A stretch of DNA of 64,000 nucleotides from Sandaracinus amylolyticus (lineage in GTDB: Bacteria; Myxococcota_A; Polyangia; Polyangiales; Sandaracinaceae). Positions 18,818 to 28,582 of the stretch are shown piece after piece (within the stretch, counting starts at the first letter, position 1; every line of letters begins with the position of its first letter). The stretch covers positions 2,232,001 through 2,296,000 of the forward strand of contig NZ_CP070225.1 in the NCBI RefSeq assembly GCF_021631985.1, in the 5' to 3' direction. The notes under the pieces were generated by a model that worked only from the letters and a program-made list of their open reading frames with translations, was not told the DNA's origin and made no database searches. The translations under genes and the position numbers were made by a program.

Positions 18818-20266
18818 ATGAGCCTCGCGATCCGACTCGTCCGCGCCCTCTGGGTCTTCGGGCTGATCTTCCTGAGCTACATGAGCCAGCTCGCGCTCAC
18901 GTCGCTGCTCGGCGAGGACGTGCGCGACACGAACGGGCGCGAGACGCGGCGCGTGCCCGCGTGGCTGCACGAGCGGCGCAAGCGGCTCGACGCGAAGAAC
19001 GCGAAGCGCCTCTACGAGGGCATGGTCCGGCTGCGCGGCGTCTTCATCAAGCTCGGCCAGGTGCTCTCGATCACCGGCGGGTTCCTGCCGCGCGTGTACA
19101 CGAAGGAGCTCGAGCGGCTGCAGGACAAGGTCCCTCCCCGCGACTTCCAGGAGATCCGCAGCGCGTTCGTCGAGAGCCTCGGGCGCACGCCGGAGGAGTG
19201 CTTCGCGCGCATCGACGCGGCGCCGCTCGCGGCGGCGTCGCTCGGTCAGGTGCACGTCGCGTGGATGAAGCCGGGCGAGGGCGAGACCGAGGGCCGGAAG
19301 GTCGCGGTGAAGGTGCTCTATCCCGGCATCCGCGACGTGATCCGGATCGACATGAAGGTCATCTGGCTCGCGGTGCAGGTCTACAAGCAGTTCGTGCCGG
19401 TCGTGGGGCTCGACCGCGTGCACGCGTCGCTGCTCGATCTGCTCGCGCGCGAGACCGACTACCTGCACGAGGCGCGCGCGATGGAGCGCATGGCCGCGAA
19501 CTTCGCGCGCGAGAAGGACATCTTGTTCCCCGAGGTCGTGCACGAGCTGACGACGCGCGACGTGCTGACCATGAGCTTCATGGACGGGATCAAGATCAAC
19601 CAGGTCGACGCGCTGCGCGCCGAGGGGATCGATCCGAGCGCGGTCGCGACGCGCTTCGTCGAGGCGACGTACAAGATGATCTTCGTCGATCGCTTCTTCC
19701 ACGCGGACCCGCACCCCGGGAACTTCCTCGTGCAGAAGGGGCGCACGCCGCGCAGGCCGAAGATCGTGGTGCTCGACTTCGGCGCGGTGAGCGACGTGAA
19801 GGACGATCTCGTCGACGGGATGATCGACGTGATCGGCGGTCTGCTCGAGGGCGACGGGCCGAAGCTCCTGAAGGGCTTCTACCAGATGGGGTTCGCGAGC
19901 CGCGAGGCGAACCACGAGCTGCTCGCGAAGACGGTCTACACGTACTTCGAGAAGCTGCTGCGCGTGAAGCAGCGCACGCCGGGCGCGCTGATGCGCGCGA
20001 ACGTGAAGGAGCTCGAGACGCTCGTCGATCCCGAGGTCGCGCGCGAAGAGCTGCGCGAGCTGATGCGGAGCGTGGAGTACCCGGAGGGCTGGTTCTACGT
20101 GGAGCGCGCGGCGGTGCTGGCGTTCTGGCTCGTGGGGCAGCTCGATCCCGACGTGGACGCGATGCAGGTCGGCTATCCGTACGTGATGCCGCTCCTGGAG
20201 AAGCGTCGCCGCGAAGAGCAGGGTGGCGAGCGCGAGCCCTCGGAGCCTCCGCCGAGCGACGAATAG
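18818..20266 (+). CDS. AarF/UbiB (ABC1) family atypical kinase
   Basis: The 482-residue product shows the ABC1 hallmarks: GVFIKLGQVLSITGG (KxGQ motif), an Ala-rich loop LAAASLGQVHVAW, the Lys in VAVKVLYPG, HADPHPGNFLV and VLDFGAVSDV. Family members act in quinone biosynthesis or lipid homeostasis as ATP-dependent atypical kinases or ATPases. The N terminus has one hydrophobic stretch (residues 10-33), so membrane association is likely. The last 20 residues are Glu/Ser/Pro-rich. It follows the YbjN-like gene closely. Confidence 0.92.
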   Translation: MSLAIRLVRALWVFGLIFLSYMSQLALTSLLGEDVRDTNGRETRRVPAWLHERRKRLDAKNAKRLYEGMVRLRGVFIKLGQVLSITGGFLPRVYTKELERLQDKVPPRDFQEIRSAFVESLGRTPEECFARIDAAPLAAASLGQVHVAWMKPGEGETEGRKVAVKVLYPGIRDVIRIDMKVIWLAVQVYKQFVPVVGLDRVHASLLDLLARETDYLHEARAMERMAANFAREKDILFPEVVHELTTRDVLTMSFMDGIKINQVDALRAEGIDPSAVATRFVEATYKMIFVDRFFHADPHPGNFLVQKGRTPRRPKIVVLDFGAVSDVKDDLVDGMIDVIGGLLEGDGPKLLKGFYQMGFASREANHELLAKTVYTYFEKLLRVKQRTPGALMRANVKELETLVDPEVAREELRELMRSVEYPEGWFYVERAAVLAFWLVGQLDPDVDAMQVGYPYVMPLLEKRRREEQGGEREPSEPPPSDE

Positions 20267-20324
20267 CGGCGCGGGAACCTCCGGTCGCGCGCGCTGTCCG
20301 TCCGCCGACCACGAGGTGATCGAG

Positions 20325-21716
20325 ATGGGTGAGACCTCTCCGTCGCGGCTTCCCGGCGCGATGACGGCGGCGATGCGCGCGGTGCGCGCGAGCGTTCCAG
20401 GCGAGACGTGGGCACGCGTCGCGATCGTCCGCGATCGCACGATCGTGGAGCAGCGATGGGTCGCGCCCGGTGACGCGCTCACGTGGGGACGCACCGAGCG
20501 CGCGGACGTGGTGGTGGCGAGCGCGGCGCACGAGGTCGCGCCGCTGATCGCGTGGGACGAGGGTGCGCACGCGATCGTCGGCGATGCGCAGATCACGGGG
20601 CGGGTGTCGTGGCGGGGCGAGGTGATCGCGCTCGAGGGCGAGGCGCGGCGCGTCGTGATCGAGCACGGCGCGCGGGCGCGGCTGGTGCTCGGGGACTCGA
20701 TCGAGGTGCTGATCGAGATGGCGCCGCGGCCGCCCCAGCCGCGACGTGCGCCGCTGCCGCGATCGGTCGTCGGTGCGCTCGGGCTCGACGAGCGCTTCAC
20801 CGCGATCGCCGTGGCCTCGCTGGTGCTGCACGCGACGGTGGTGACGGTGCTCGCGGAGCGCGACTGGCCGGCGCCGAGCGGGCTCGACGCGGAGCGGATC
20901 GCGATGATCGTGTTCGACGAGCCCGAGCTTCCTCCGACGGTGATCGACGCGGTGGCCGATGCGCGCGACGTGACGCCCAGCGACGACGTGAGCGAGGGCG
21001 AGGCCGAGACCGCGAGCCCGTCGAGCCCCACGCCGCGCGCGCCGCGGCCGAGCGCGCCGTCGCGCGAGTCGCTCGAGGCGATGCGCGCGGAGATCGCGAC
21101 GCAGATCGATGCGACGCTCGGTGCGATCGGCGAGGGTGGCGCGATGCGCGATCTGCTGCGCGACGGCGCGCCGATCGCTTCGGAGTCCGAAGTGATGGGC
21201 CTGGTGCGCGGCGAGGAGCACGCGGGGCTCGCGCCGCGCGCCGGAGACGTGCCGGCGATGCGCGAGGGCGGCGGGATCGAGGCGCTCGCGCGTGGGTGCG
21301 AGGGGTGCGGCGACATCGCGGTGCATCGGGTCGGTCCGGTGCGCGAGGGCGATGGCGCGCCGATGGAAGAGCGGCGCGTGCAGGTCGTCGCCCAGCCGAT
21401 CGAGGACGACGGGCCGCGGCCGGGCTTCGATCCGCGCGAGCTCGCGCGCGCGATGCGCGGTCGGATGGGCGCCGTGCGCGCGTGTTACGAGCGCGCGCTG
21501 CGGGACGAGCCGACGCTCGCGGGGCGCATCGACGTCGACGTGCAGGTCGAGCGCGTGGGCACGCTGAGCGACGTGCACGTGCGGGAGGGATCGATCGGCG
21601 ACGACTCGTTCCACGGGTGCGTGGAGCGCGCGGTACGCGCGGTGCGGCTGCCGAGCGGGCCCGAGGACGGACCGGCGAGTGTGTCGTTCCCGTTCGTGTT
21701 CGCGCCGCAGGGATGA
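20325..21716 (+). CDS. AgmX/PglI C-terminal (TonB-like) domain protein
   Basis: The 463-residue product starts at the ATG at 20325 after GAGGTGAT. The N-terminal 130 residues form a beta-rich domain (GDALTWGRTERADVVVA) that recalls a diverged FHA-like fold. A single membrane helix lies near residues 155-175. A Ser/Pro/Glu linker follows, then the AgmX-type end domain with MGAVRACYERALRDEPTLAG and CVERAVRAVRLPSGP. In Myxococcus such proteins link to gliding and envelope machines. Its stop abuts the stop of the opposing STAS-like gene with no gap. Confidence 0.8.
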   Translation: MGETSPSRLPGAMTAAMRAVRASVPGETWARVAIVRDRTIVEQRWVAPGDALTWGRTERADVVVASAAHEVAPLIAWDEGAHAIVGDAQITGRVSWRGEVIALEGEARRVVIEHGARARLVLGDSIEVLIEMAPRPPQPRRAPLPRSVVGALGLDERFTAIAVASLVLHATVVTVLAERDWPAPSGLDAERIAMIVFDEPELPPTVIDAVADARDVTPSDDVSEGEAETASPSSPTPRAPRPSAPSRESLEAMRAEIATQIDATLGAIGEGGAMRDLLRDGAPIASESEVMGLVRGEEHAGLAPRAGDVPAMREGGGIEALARGCEGCGDIAVHRVGPVREGDGAPMEERRVQVVAQPIEDDGPRPGFDPRELARAMRGRMGAVRACYERALRDEPTLAGRIDVDVQVERVGTLSDVHVREGSIGDDSFHGCVERAVRAVRLPSGPEDGPASVSFPFVFAPQG

Positions 21717-22175
21717 TCAGCGAGCCGCGCCGCGGCGGGCGGGCGGCTCGCCGGCGAGCAGCGAGGGGGGCACGTCGACGCCGGCGGCGCGGAGGCGCTC
21801 GATCGCCCAGCGCTCTGCTTCGGCGACGCCGGCGAAGGTGCCCATCGGCGTGGGCGGGGTCCACAGCCAGAGCAGCGCGGTGAGCGCGGCGCGCAGCGGC
21901 GCGGAGTCGACGACGTTCGCGGAGCCGACCTGGAATTGCGACTGGCCTTCGCGCACACGGGGCAGGTTCATCACGTCGGCGAGGCGCTTGCGCACCACGG
22001 CGTCGGGCACGCGCGAGACCGGCCTGATGTCGCAGACGAGCACGAACTTCTGGCGCCGCGCGAAGAGGCGCTCGAGCCCGCTCTGGAGCGCCTCGGCAGC
22101 GCGCAGATCGAACGCGCTCGGGCAGCGCAGGGTGACGAGCGGGAACCTGTTCTCCTCGAAGTGGAGCTCGGACAT
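21717..22175 (-). CDS. STAS/SpoIIAA-like protein
   Basis: The 152-residue protein begins MSELHFEENRFPLVTLRC and has an alternating strand-helix pattern like SpoIIAA-type single-domain proteins (LERLFARRQKFVLVCDIRPV, then ADVMNLPRVREGQSQFQVGS). The phosphorylatable Ser of antagonists is not obvious. It is cytosolic and may anchor to a regulator or membrane. It is 33 bp downstream of the Sua5 gene on the same strand, so co-transcription is possible. The 3' end abuts the AgmX-like gene. Confidence 0.68.
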   Translation of the reverse strand: MSELHFEENRFPLVTLRCPSAFDLRAAEALQSGLERLFARRQKFVLVCDIRPVSRVPDAVVRKRLADVMNLPRVREGQSQFQVGSANVVDSAPLRAALTALLWLWTPPTPMGTFAGVAEAERWAIERLRAAGVDVPPSLLAGEPPARRGAAR

Positions 22176-22208
22176 GCCCGCGTAGGGTAACGCCGGACGC
22201 GAGCCGGG

Positions 22209-23183
22209 TCAGTCCTTCGGCGCGCCGGCCTTGCGCAGTCGATCGGCGATCGCGAGGCCGAGGCCGCGCTCGTCGTCGGGGAGCACCACGATCGCGCGCT
22301 CGAAGCCGCGCTCGTCGATCGCGCGGAGGCTCTGGTAGAGGGTGCGCGCGCGGTCGCGCGGATCGGCGGGCACGTCGATGCGCTCGACGGAGTCGGGCAG
22401 GTCGAGGGCGAGGGTGGGCGGCGCGAGGAGCGCGATGAGGGTCGAGGCTTCGCGCGCGAGCTCGTGGGCGCGTCGTGACGCGTCGCTCGGCGCGACGGCG
22501 ATCACCTTCGCGCGAGGCGCGTAGTGCGACGCGAGCATCCCGGGGGCGCGCGGTGCGTCCTCGCCCGCCATCGGCACGGGTGCGCCGAGGATCTCCTCGA
22601 GCGCTTCGCGCGAGATGCCGCCGGGACGGAGGATGCGAGGCACGCCGGTCGAGACGTCGACGATGGTGGACTCGATGCCGACCTCGCAGGGACCGCCGTC
22701 GAGCACGGCGTCGATGCGATCGCCGAGATCGCGCTGCACGTGCTCGGCGGTGGTCGGGCTGACCGAGCCGAAGCGGTTCGCGGAGGGCGCGGCGATGCCG
22801 GCGACGCGATCGAGCAGCGCGCGTGCGAGCGGGTGCGCGGGGACGCGGAGGCCGACGGTGGAGAGGCCACCGGTGACCGCGTCGAGGGCGCGGGGGCCGC
22901 GCTGCAGGATCAGCGTGAGCGGACCGGGCCAGAGCACGTCGGCGAGGCGTCGCGCGGCGGGCGGAACGTTCGCGGCCCAGCCCTCGTCGAGCGCGTCGGC
23001 GGAGCGCAGGTGGACGATCAGCGGATGCGAGGTGGGCCGCCCCTTCGCGGCGAAGATGCGCGCGACCGCATCGGGCTGCTCGGCATCGGCGCCGAGGCCG
23101 TAGACGGTCTCGGTGGGGATCGCGACGAGCTTGCCCTCGCGGAGCAGCGTCGCGGCGGTGTCGACGTCGACGGGGAGGGCCAC
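22209..23183 (-). CDS. tsaC: L-threonylcarbamoyladenylate synthase (Sua5/TsaC type)
   Basis: This enzyme makes threonylcarbamoyl-AMP for the t6A37 modification of ANN-decoding tRNAs. The 324-residue protein has the YrdC core (IPTETVYGLGADAEQPDAVA, KGRPTSHPLIVHL, SANRFGSVSPTTAEHV) and the C-terminal Sua5 domain (PGMLASHYAPRAKVI). The GTG at 23183 is taken as the start. The frame stays open to an ATG at 23324, but that adds only a Thr/Arg/Pro repeat encoded by the hexamer array, which is more likely non-coding. No clear ribosome site marks either start. Confidence 0.9.
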   Translation of the reverse strand: MALPVDVDTAATLLREGKLVAIPTETVYGLGADAEQPDAVARIFAAKGRPTSHPLIVHLRSADALDEGWAANVPPAARRLADVLWPGPLTLILQRGPRALDAVTGGLSTVGLRVPAHPLARALLDRVAGIAAPSANRFGSVSPTTAEHVQRDLGDRIDAVLDGGPCEVGIESTIVDVSTGVPRILRPGGISREALEEILGAPVPMAGEDAPRAPGMLASHYAPRAKVIAVAPSDASRRAHELAREASTLIALLAPPTLALDLPDSVERIDVPADPRDRARTLYQSLRAIDERGFERAIVVLPDDERGLGLAIADRLRKAGAPKD

Positions 23184-23229
23184 GGCACGGGGCTGGTGAC
23201 ACGGGGAGAGAGAGGGAGCCAGGGGCGGG

Positions 23230-23284
23230 GTCCGCGTCCGTGTCGGCGTCCGCGTCCGTGTCGGCGTCCGCGTCCGTGTCCCCG
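23230..23284. repeat. TCCGCG/TCCGTG/TCGGCG hexamer array
   Basis: About nine imperfect 6-bp units arrange into an 18-bp higher-order repeat present three times. The array lies just upstream of the chosen tsaC start. In the minus-strand frame it would encode a Thr-Arg-Pro repeat. Confidence 0.75.
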
Positions 23285-23379
23285 TTCCGGGCTGGTCGTT
23301 GGTCGGGTGGCATCGAATTGCCATGAGAAACCATCGGATCGGCGCCGTCGGTGGGCGTCGAGGGTCTGGACCACTCCGG

Positions 23380-23745
23380 AGCGCCTCGTCGCGGTGCTCG
23401 GGGCGACCAGACCACCGGCGATCGCCGCGCCGGGGTGGTGCGCGATGGTCTCAACCACGAGCGACCACCTCGTCGGGGTGGTCGGCGAGGGGTCCAACCA
23501 CCGGCGACCACCTCGCCTCGGCGGTCTCGGGCCACCAGACCACGGACGACCGCCTCGCCGCGGTGGTCGTCGACGGTCTGGACCTCCGGCGACCGCCTCG
23601 TCGCGGTGGTCGCGAGTGGTTCGGAGGCTCGCGACCGCCTCGTCGCGGTGGTCGCGAATGGTTCGGAGTGCGCGACCGGCCTCGCCGTGGTGGCGGCCGA
23701 TGGTCTGGACCTCCGGCGACCGCCTCGTCGCGGTGGTGCTCGCCC
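23380..23745. repeat. 42-43-bp palindromic tandem array (array B)
   Basis: Nine copies are spaced 41-43 bp, with CCTCG-type cores at about 23384, 23425, 23468, 23511, 23553, 23596, 23638, 23680 and 23723. Each unit has an inverted repeat of arms CGACCGCC (or CGACCACC) and GGTGGTCG separated by about 7 bases. The 18-20-bp spacers come from a few related variants such as GGTCTGGACCTCCGG and GGTTCGGAG. The array takes up most of the 646-bp gap between tsaC and tamB. The rest of the gap is the hexamer array and featureless sequence. Confidence 0.88.
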
Positions 23746-23829
23746 TGCGTCGCCGTCCCGCGCAGAACCGCGGTACCGGGCGTACCGGGCGTGGGGTGGT
23801 GGGTCCGGCCTCACACCGGAGCCTTCTCG

Positions 23830-26800
23830 CTACGGCTCCCACACCAGATCGAGCCCCCACGACGTCGGCGGCACGTACGTCCCGCTCCCGACGAGGTCGA
23901 ACGGGAACTGCAGCTCGATGTTCACGCCGCCGCCGACGCCGCCGGTGCCGCCGCCCGCCTGGTTGCCCGCGCTCGTCGTGACGAAGCCCTCGACGTACGC
24001 GCCGAGCACCACGTCGCGGATCGCGTCGGGGATGATCGCGTCCGCGTTGAAGCCCGCGCGGATGCGCGTGTCGCCGAGGTTCGCGCCGGTCTCGATCGCG
24101 ATGAGCGGGAACGCGTCGCCGAACTGCTCGCGCAGGCCGAGCGTGAGGATGCCCGCCGCGATCCCCGTCACGACGCGCGCCGCCTGCTCGGTCGCCGCCT
24201 GCGTCTGCGCGCCGCTGTCCTCGCCGAGCGTGCGGCGACCGCTCACCAGCAGCGCGATGATCTCGCCCTGATCGCTGGTCTCGGTCGACGAGAAGTCGAT
24301 GCTCAGGTTGCTCAGCGTGCCGCCCGCGGTGACCGTGATCGTCGCGCCGCCGCCGCCCGGGAGCTCGTAGACCGCGACGAGATCGACCTGCGGATCGAGC
24401 TCCTCGGTGCCGCCGAACACCAGCGATCCGCCCTGCACCTCGAAGCGCTTGCCGAACACCTCGAAGTAGCCGCGCTCGAGGTTCGCGATGCCGCCGACGT
24501 AGAGGTTCGGATCGAGATAGCGCACGTCGAGCTGCGCGCTGACCTGCACCGCGAAGTCGTTGCGCCGCACCCAGAACGGATCGCTCGCGTCGACGTAGAG
24601 GTGCACCGGATAGCCCGGTCCCTCGTCCATCCCGAGCTCGCGCGCCTGGGTGCCGATCACGAGGATGTCGGGGTGCTCCTCGAGCGATTGCACGCTGCCC
24701 GCCATCTGCTCCGGCAGTCGGATCGTCAGGCCCTCGGTCGTCACCGTGCCCTCGAGCCCGTCGCTCTCGATCGTCACGCGCGTGTCGCCGCGTCCGGAGA
24801 TCGTCGCGAGCACCGCGCCCTCGCGGCGCACCGGGAACTGATCGGGCTGCACGTCGAGGTACGCGTAGGTCGGGATCAATCCTCGCAGCCCGATCTCGCC
24901 CGAGACCTCGACGGTGCCCTCTCCATCGCGCGCGAAGAGCGCCTCGCCCGCGGGGATCGTCACGCGATCACCCGCGAACCGCAGCGCGCCGTGCACGTCG
25001 ACGAGGTGCTGTCCGAGCGGCACCACGCGCACGCGTCCTTCGCGCAGCGAGACGCCGCCCGCGACCTCCAGCGTCTCCCACGGGCCGCTCGCGATCAGCC
25101 GTCCGTCGGCGATCACGTCCGACTCCGCGATCTGCGGGATCAGCGCGAGCACCGGCTCGAGGTGCGCGTCCGCCATGAGCATCGTGAGATCGAGATCGCG
25201 ATCGAGCAGGACCTCGGGGATGAAGCTGCCGATCGAGAAGCGCAGCGGCACCGAGCCGCGCAGCACGACCTCGGTGTCCTCGGGCAGCTCGGTCGAGCTG
25301 CACTCGGCGAACGGCGTCGTGAGCTGACCCTGCGCCGCGATGATCGCGCAGGCCTCGGCGCGCTCCTCCTCCGAGGTGCCCCCGACCCGCGCTGCCGCGA
25401 GCACGTGGTACGGCATCGTGCCCTGGCCGCCGTCGTCGCCGTGCGCGACGCGCAGCTGGGTGATCTCGAGGCGCGCATCGAGCTGCGGCGAGTCGCCGAG
25501 CACGTCCTGCACGATCACTTCGGCCGTCGCGACGCCCGACGCGCGACCGCAGGTCCACGGCACGTGCTCGAGCGGCATGTCGAGGAGCTGCACGAGCAGA
25601 TCGGGATGGGGCAACGTGAAGGCCCCGTTCGCGAGCCAGTCGTCGAGCGGCGTCTCCGCCTCGGCGCGCCCGAACGCGATCATCCGGCCCTGGCTGAACC
25701 CGCTGAGATCGACGCGCGTCGTGCCCTCGTGCAGCGTGCCCTGGAGCTGCACGATCGGTCGCAGATCGCGCGCGCACGGATCTTCGAGCGGCGCCTCGAC
25801 CCACTCCATCGTGCCGGTGATCTCGGCGCGCGCGGGCTGTCCGTCTCCGCCCGCCGCCGAGAGCGCGAGCGCGCCCACGACACCCTCGGGCACGCGGCGC
25901 TGCAGCGGGCGCGGCCAGCTCGAGAGCAGACGCGGTGCGATGCGCGCGGCGAAGCTCCAGGGCTGCTGGCTCAGCGTGCGCAGGAACGCCGGCAGATCCG
26001 CGGGCGGATCGTCCATCGAGATCGGGATCTGGGCCTCGGCCATCGCGAGCTCGCCGGTCGTGTCCGCGAGCCACACGCGCTGCACCGTGAGCTGATCGCC
26101 GACCAGCGCGAGGTGGATCTTGGCGCGCAGCTCCGACCAACCGGGCAGCGCGAAGCGATCGAGGATGATCACGCCGGGATCGATGCGCGGCTCGGCGACG
26201 GTGCCTCCGATGCGCACGTCGCCACCGATGCGGCCGGTGATGCCGAGCGCCTGCAGCTGCTCGCCGAGGAAGGGCGTGAGGAACGCGAGGTTGAGGTGAC
26301 CGGCGTAGACGTTCAGCCCGAACTCCGCCTCGCGCGCGAAGCGATCGGGATCGGTGAGCGCGGCGAAGGGCACCGCGATCGGGCCCTCGACGCCCAGCGT
26401 GCCGCGGGTGCCGAAGTCGCCCTGCACGTTCGTCGTGAGCACGCCGTCCGAGTACCCGAGGTCGTACGCGATGTCCGCGTTGCGCACGCGATCCCAGCTC
26501 AGGTCCTCGACGCGCCCGCGCAGCGTCACGTCGGGATCGCGCAGCGGGCCCTCGAGCTCGAGGTGGCCGCTCGCGGTGCCGCGCAGCGACTCGAGCCCGC
26601 CGCCCACCAGCGCGCCGACGCGCTCGAGATCGAGCCCTGCGACGTCGACGCTCGCGGTGCTCGGCCCGCCTCCGGTCGCGATGCGCGCTTCGCCCGCGAG
26701 GCGCTGCCCGCTGCCCTCGATCTCCGCGCCTTGGATCGACACCGCGCCGGGATCGATGCGCACCGTGCCGATCGCGCCGCGCATCGGGCCGAGGCCCACG

Positions 26801-28581
26801 TCGAGCGCGGCGTCGGGCACGTGGATCTCCCAGCGATCGCCGTGGCGATGAACGCGCGCGTCGACGTCGAGCGCGCGCACGTCGCGCCCGCGCGAGCTCC
26901 ACTGCAGCACGTACTCGCTCGGGCCTCCGTCGATCCGCGCGTCGACGGTGCCGAGGTCGCGCCCCGCGATCGCCACGCCCTGACCGTCGACGTCGAAGTG
27001 CGCGATCGGTCGCGCGAGCTCGCCGCGGGCGCGGCCTCGCACCACGAGGCTGCCCGCGCGCACCGTGCGATAGCGGAAGCCGCGCAGGCGCAGCTGCGTC
27101 GTGAGCGCGAGATCGGTGCCGCCCGGGCCCGACTCGACGTCGAGCGTGCCCTCGGCCGCGCCGTGCAGCCCGGGCACGAAGTCGGCGACGTTGGGATCGC
27201 CGCCGAGATCCTCGACGTCGATCCTCGCGTGCACGTCGAGGCTCCCGTCGAAGCCCACGCGTCCGCGCCCCTCGATCACGCCGCCGAGGTGCGGCGCCTC
27301 GACGCGATCGATCACGACCGCGTCGGCCTCGATCGCGCCCTCGCTCTCGAACGCGGGCACGAAGATCCCGGCGACCTCGAGCGGGCGCGCGGTGACGCGG
27401 AAGCGCGCCCGCTGCGGCGCCTCGGGATCGCGCGCGACGTCGAGGCGCATCGTGCCGCCGATCGCGATCGGCGGCGCCGCCGGCACGAGCTCCTGGAGAT
27501 CGAAGTCGTACGTCTCGAGATCGACCTCGAAGTCCTGCTCGGTCGCGATGCGCCCGTGCACCGTGAGCGGCCCGGCGTCGTGGGTGATCCACGCATCGAA
27601 GCGCAGATCCTCGACCGGGCCCTGCATGCGCGCGTCGCCGCGCATCCTGCCCGCGAGCTGCTCGGTGCCGGGGATGCCCATCTCGTGCAGCGTCTCGAGG
27701 CCGAGCTGATCGACGTGGACCTCGAGGTCCATGTGCATCGGCGCGTCCTGGGGGCCGGGGAGCGTGGGATCGGGCGCGTCGGGGCGCGTGAGCGAGAGCC
27801 GCGCGCGTGCGGTGTCCTCGCCGCGGCGCGCGCGCATGTACGCGCGCATGCCGACGCGCCAGTCGGTGTCGAGATCGAGCGTCGCGTGCTCGACCTGGGT
27901 CACGCCGCCGTAGGGGCCGGTCATGCGGCCCTCGAGGTGGTGCACGTTCACCACGACCGTGCGCGCGATCTCGAGTCGGCCGCGCGCCTCCGCGCCCTCG
28001 ACGTGCAGGTTCTCGTAGTTGGGGAGATCGCCGCGGATGTCGGCGTCGACCACGTGCAGGCCGTCGAGGACGATCGGGATCGCCGACGCGGGGCCGCCGC
28101 GATCGGGCCCGGGGCTCGCCGGCTCGAAGGCCTCGAGCAGCGACACGGTCTCGCCCTCGGCGCCCGAGACGTAGAGCTCGATCTCGACGTGGTCGGCGCG
28201 CGCGGCGAGGAAGTGGATGCGTCCGCCGAACAGGATCTCTCGGTAATTCGGCCAGATCTGCAGGCGATCGACGCGGATCACCGCGCGGCCCTGGGGGTCG
28301 CGCAGCACCACGTCGCGCGCGATGATGCGATCGGTGTCGAGCTGCTCGATGCGGCCGACCTCGAGGTCGCCGCGCAGCGCGCCGCTCGCGAGCCGCTCGA
28401 TGAGCTCGCGCGCGACGAGGCGCATGCGACCGGTGAGCGAGTGCAGCGCGGCGCTCACGATCAGGCAGAGCACGAGCACGAGCGTCCAGCCGAGCCCGCG
28501 CAGGAGGACCAGCGGCGCGCGGCGCAGCGCCCGCACGAAGAGCGAGCGCTGGGGAGGCGCGTTGCTGCTCGCCTCCGTCAT
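23830..28581 (-). CDS. tamB: TamB-like translocation/assembly module protein
   Basis: The 1583-residue product has an N-terminal membrane helix (residues 26-48), a very long repetitive beta region with recurring Asp/Gly/Val patterns, and a C-terminal DUF490/TamB domain (about residues 1250-1583). That domain has GGSLVFGGTEELDPQVDL, IDFSSTETSDQGEIIALLVSG and a terminal aromatic end LDLVWEP. TamB-type proteins bridge inner and outer membranes and are implicated in lipid transport and autotransporter assembly. The start codon lies one base after the stop of the BamA-like gene, a classic TamA-TamB arrangement. Confidence 0.93.
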   Translation of the reverse strand: MTEASSNAPPQRSLFVRALRRAPLVLLRGLGWTLVLVLCLIVSAALHSLTGRMRLVARELIERLASGALRGDLEVGRIEQLDTDRIIARDVVLRDPQGRAVIRVDRLQIWPNYREILFGGRIHFLAARADHVEIELYVSGAEGETVSLLEAFEPASPGPDRGGPASAIPIVLDGLHVVDADIRGDLPNYENLHVEGAEARGRLEIARTVVVNVHHLEGRMTGPYGGVTQVEHATLDLDTDWRVGMRAYMRARRGEDTARARLSLTRPDAPDPTLPGPQDAPMHMDLEVHVDQLGLETLHEMGIPGTEQLAGRMRGDARMQGPVEDLRFDAWITHDAGPLTVHGRIATEQDFEVDLETYDFDLQELVPAAPPIAIGGTMRLDVARDPEAPQRARFRVTARPLEVAGIFVPAFESEGAIEADAVVIDRVEAPHLGGVIEGRGRVGFDGSLDVHARIDVEDLGGDPNVADFVPGLHGAAEGTLDVESGPGGTDLALTTQLRLRGFRYRTVRAGSLVVRGRARGELARPIAHFDVDGQGVAIAGRDLGTVDARIDGGPSEYVLQWSSRGRDVRALDVDARVHRHGDRWEIHVPDAALDVGLGPMRGAIGTVRIDPGAVSIQGAEIEGSGQRLAGEARIATGGGPSTASVDVAGLDLERVGALVGGGLESLRGTASGHLELEGPLRDPDVTLRGRVEDLSWDRVRNADIAYDLGYSDGVLTTNVQGDFGTRGTLGVEGPIAVPFAALTDPDRFAREAEFGLNVYAGHLNLAFLTPFLGEQLQALGITGRIGGDVRIGGTVAEPRIDPGVIILDRFALPGWSELRAKIHLALVGDQLTVQRVWLADTTGELAMAEAQIPISMDDPPADLPAFLRTLSQQPWSFAARIAPRLLSSWPRPLQRRVPEGVVGALALSAAGGDGQPARAEITGTMEWVEAPLEDPCARDLRPIVQLQGTLHEGTTRVDLSGFSQGRMIAFGRAEAETPLDDWLANGAFTLPHPDLLVQLLDMPLEHVPWTCGRASGVATAEVIVQDVLGDSPQLDARLEITQLRVAHGDDGGQGTMPYHVLAAARVGGTSEEERAEACAIIAAQGQLTTPFAECSSTELPEDTEVVLRGSVPLRFSIGSFIPEVLLDRDLDLTMLMADAHLEPVLALIPQIAESDVIADGRLIASGPWETLEVAGGVSLREGRVRVVPLGQHLVDVHGALRFAGDRVTIPAGEALFARDGEGTVEVSGEIGLRGLIPTYAYLDVQPDQFPVRREGAVLATISGRGDTRVTIESDGLEGTVTTEGLTIRLPEQMAGSVQSLEEHPDILVIGTQARELGMDEGPGYPVHLYVDASDPFWVRRNDFAVQVSAQLDVRYLDPNLYVGGIANLERGYFEVFGKRFEVQGGSLVFGGTEELDPQVDLVAVYELPGGGGATITVTAGGTLSNLSIDFSSTETSDQGEIIALLVSGRRTLGEDSGAQTQAATEQAARVVTGIAAGILTLGLREQFGDAFPLIAIETGANLGDTRIRAGFNADAIIPDAIRDVVLGAYVEGFVTTSAGNQAGGGTGGVGGGVNIELQFPFDLVGSGTYVPPTSWGLDLVWEP

Positions 28582-28582
28582 C

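Noticed and set aside
23380-23745. CRISPR array
   Set aside because: Palindromic units and spacers alternate, but the spacers are only 18-20 bp, are related to one another and occur in complementary forms; no cas genes are in the window.
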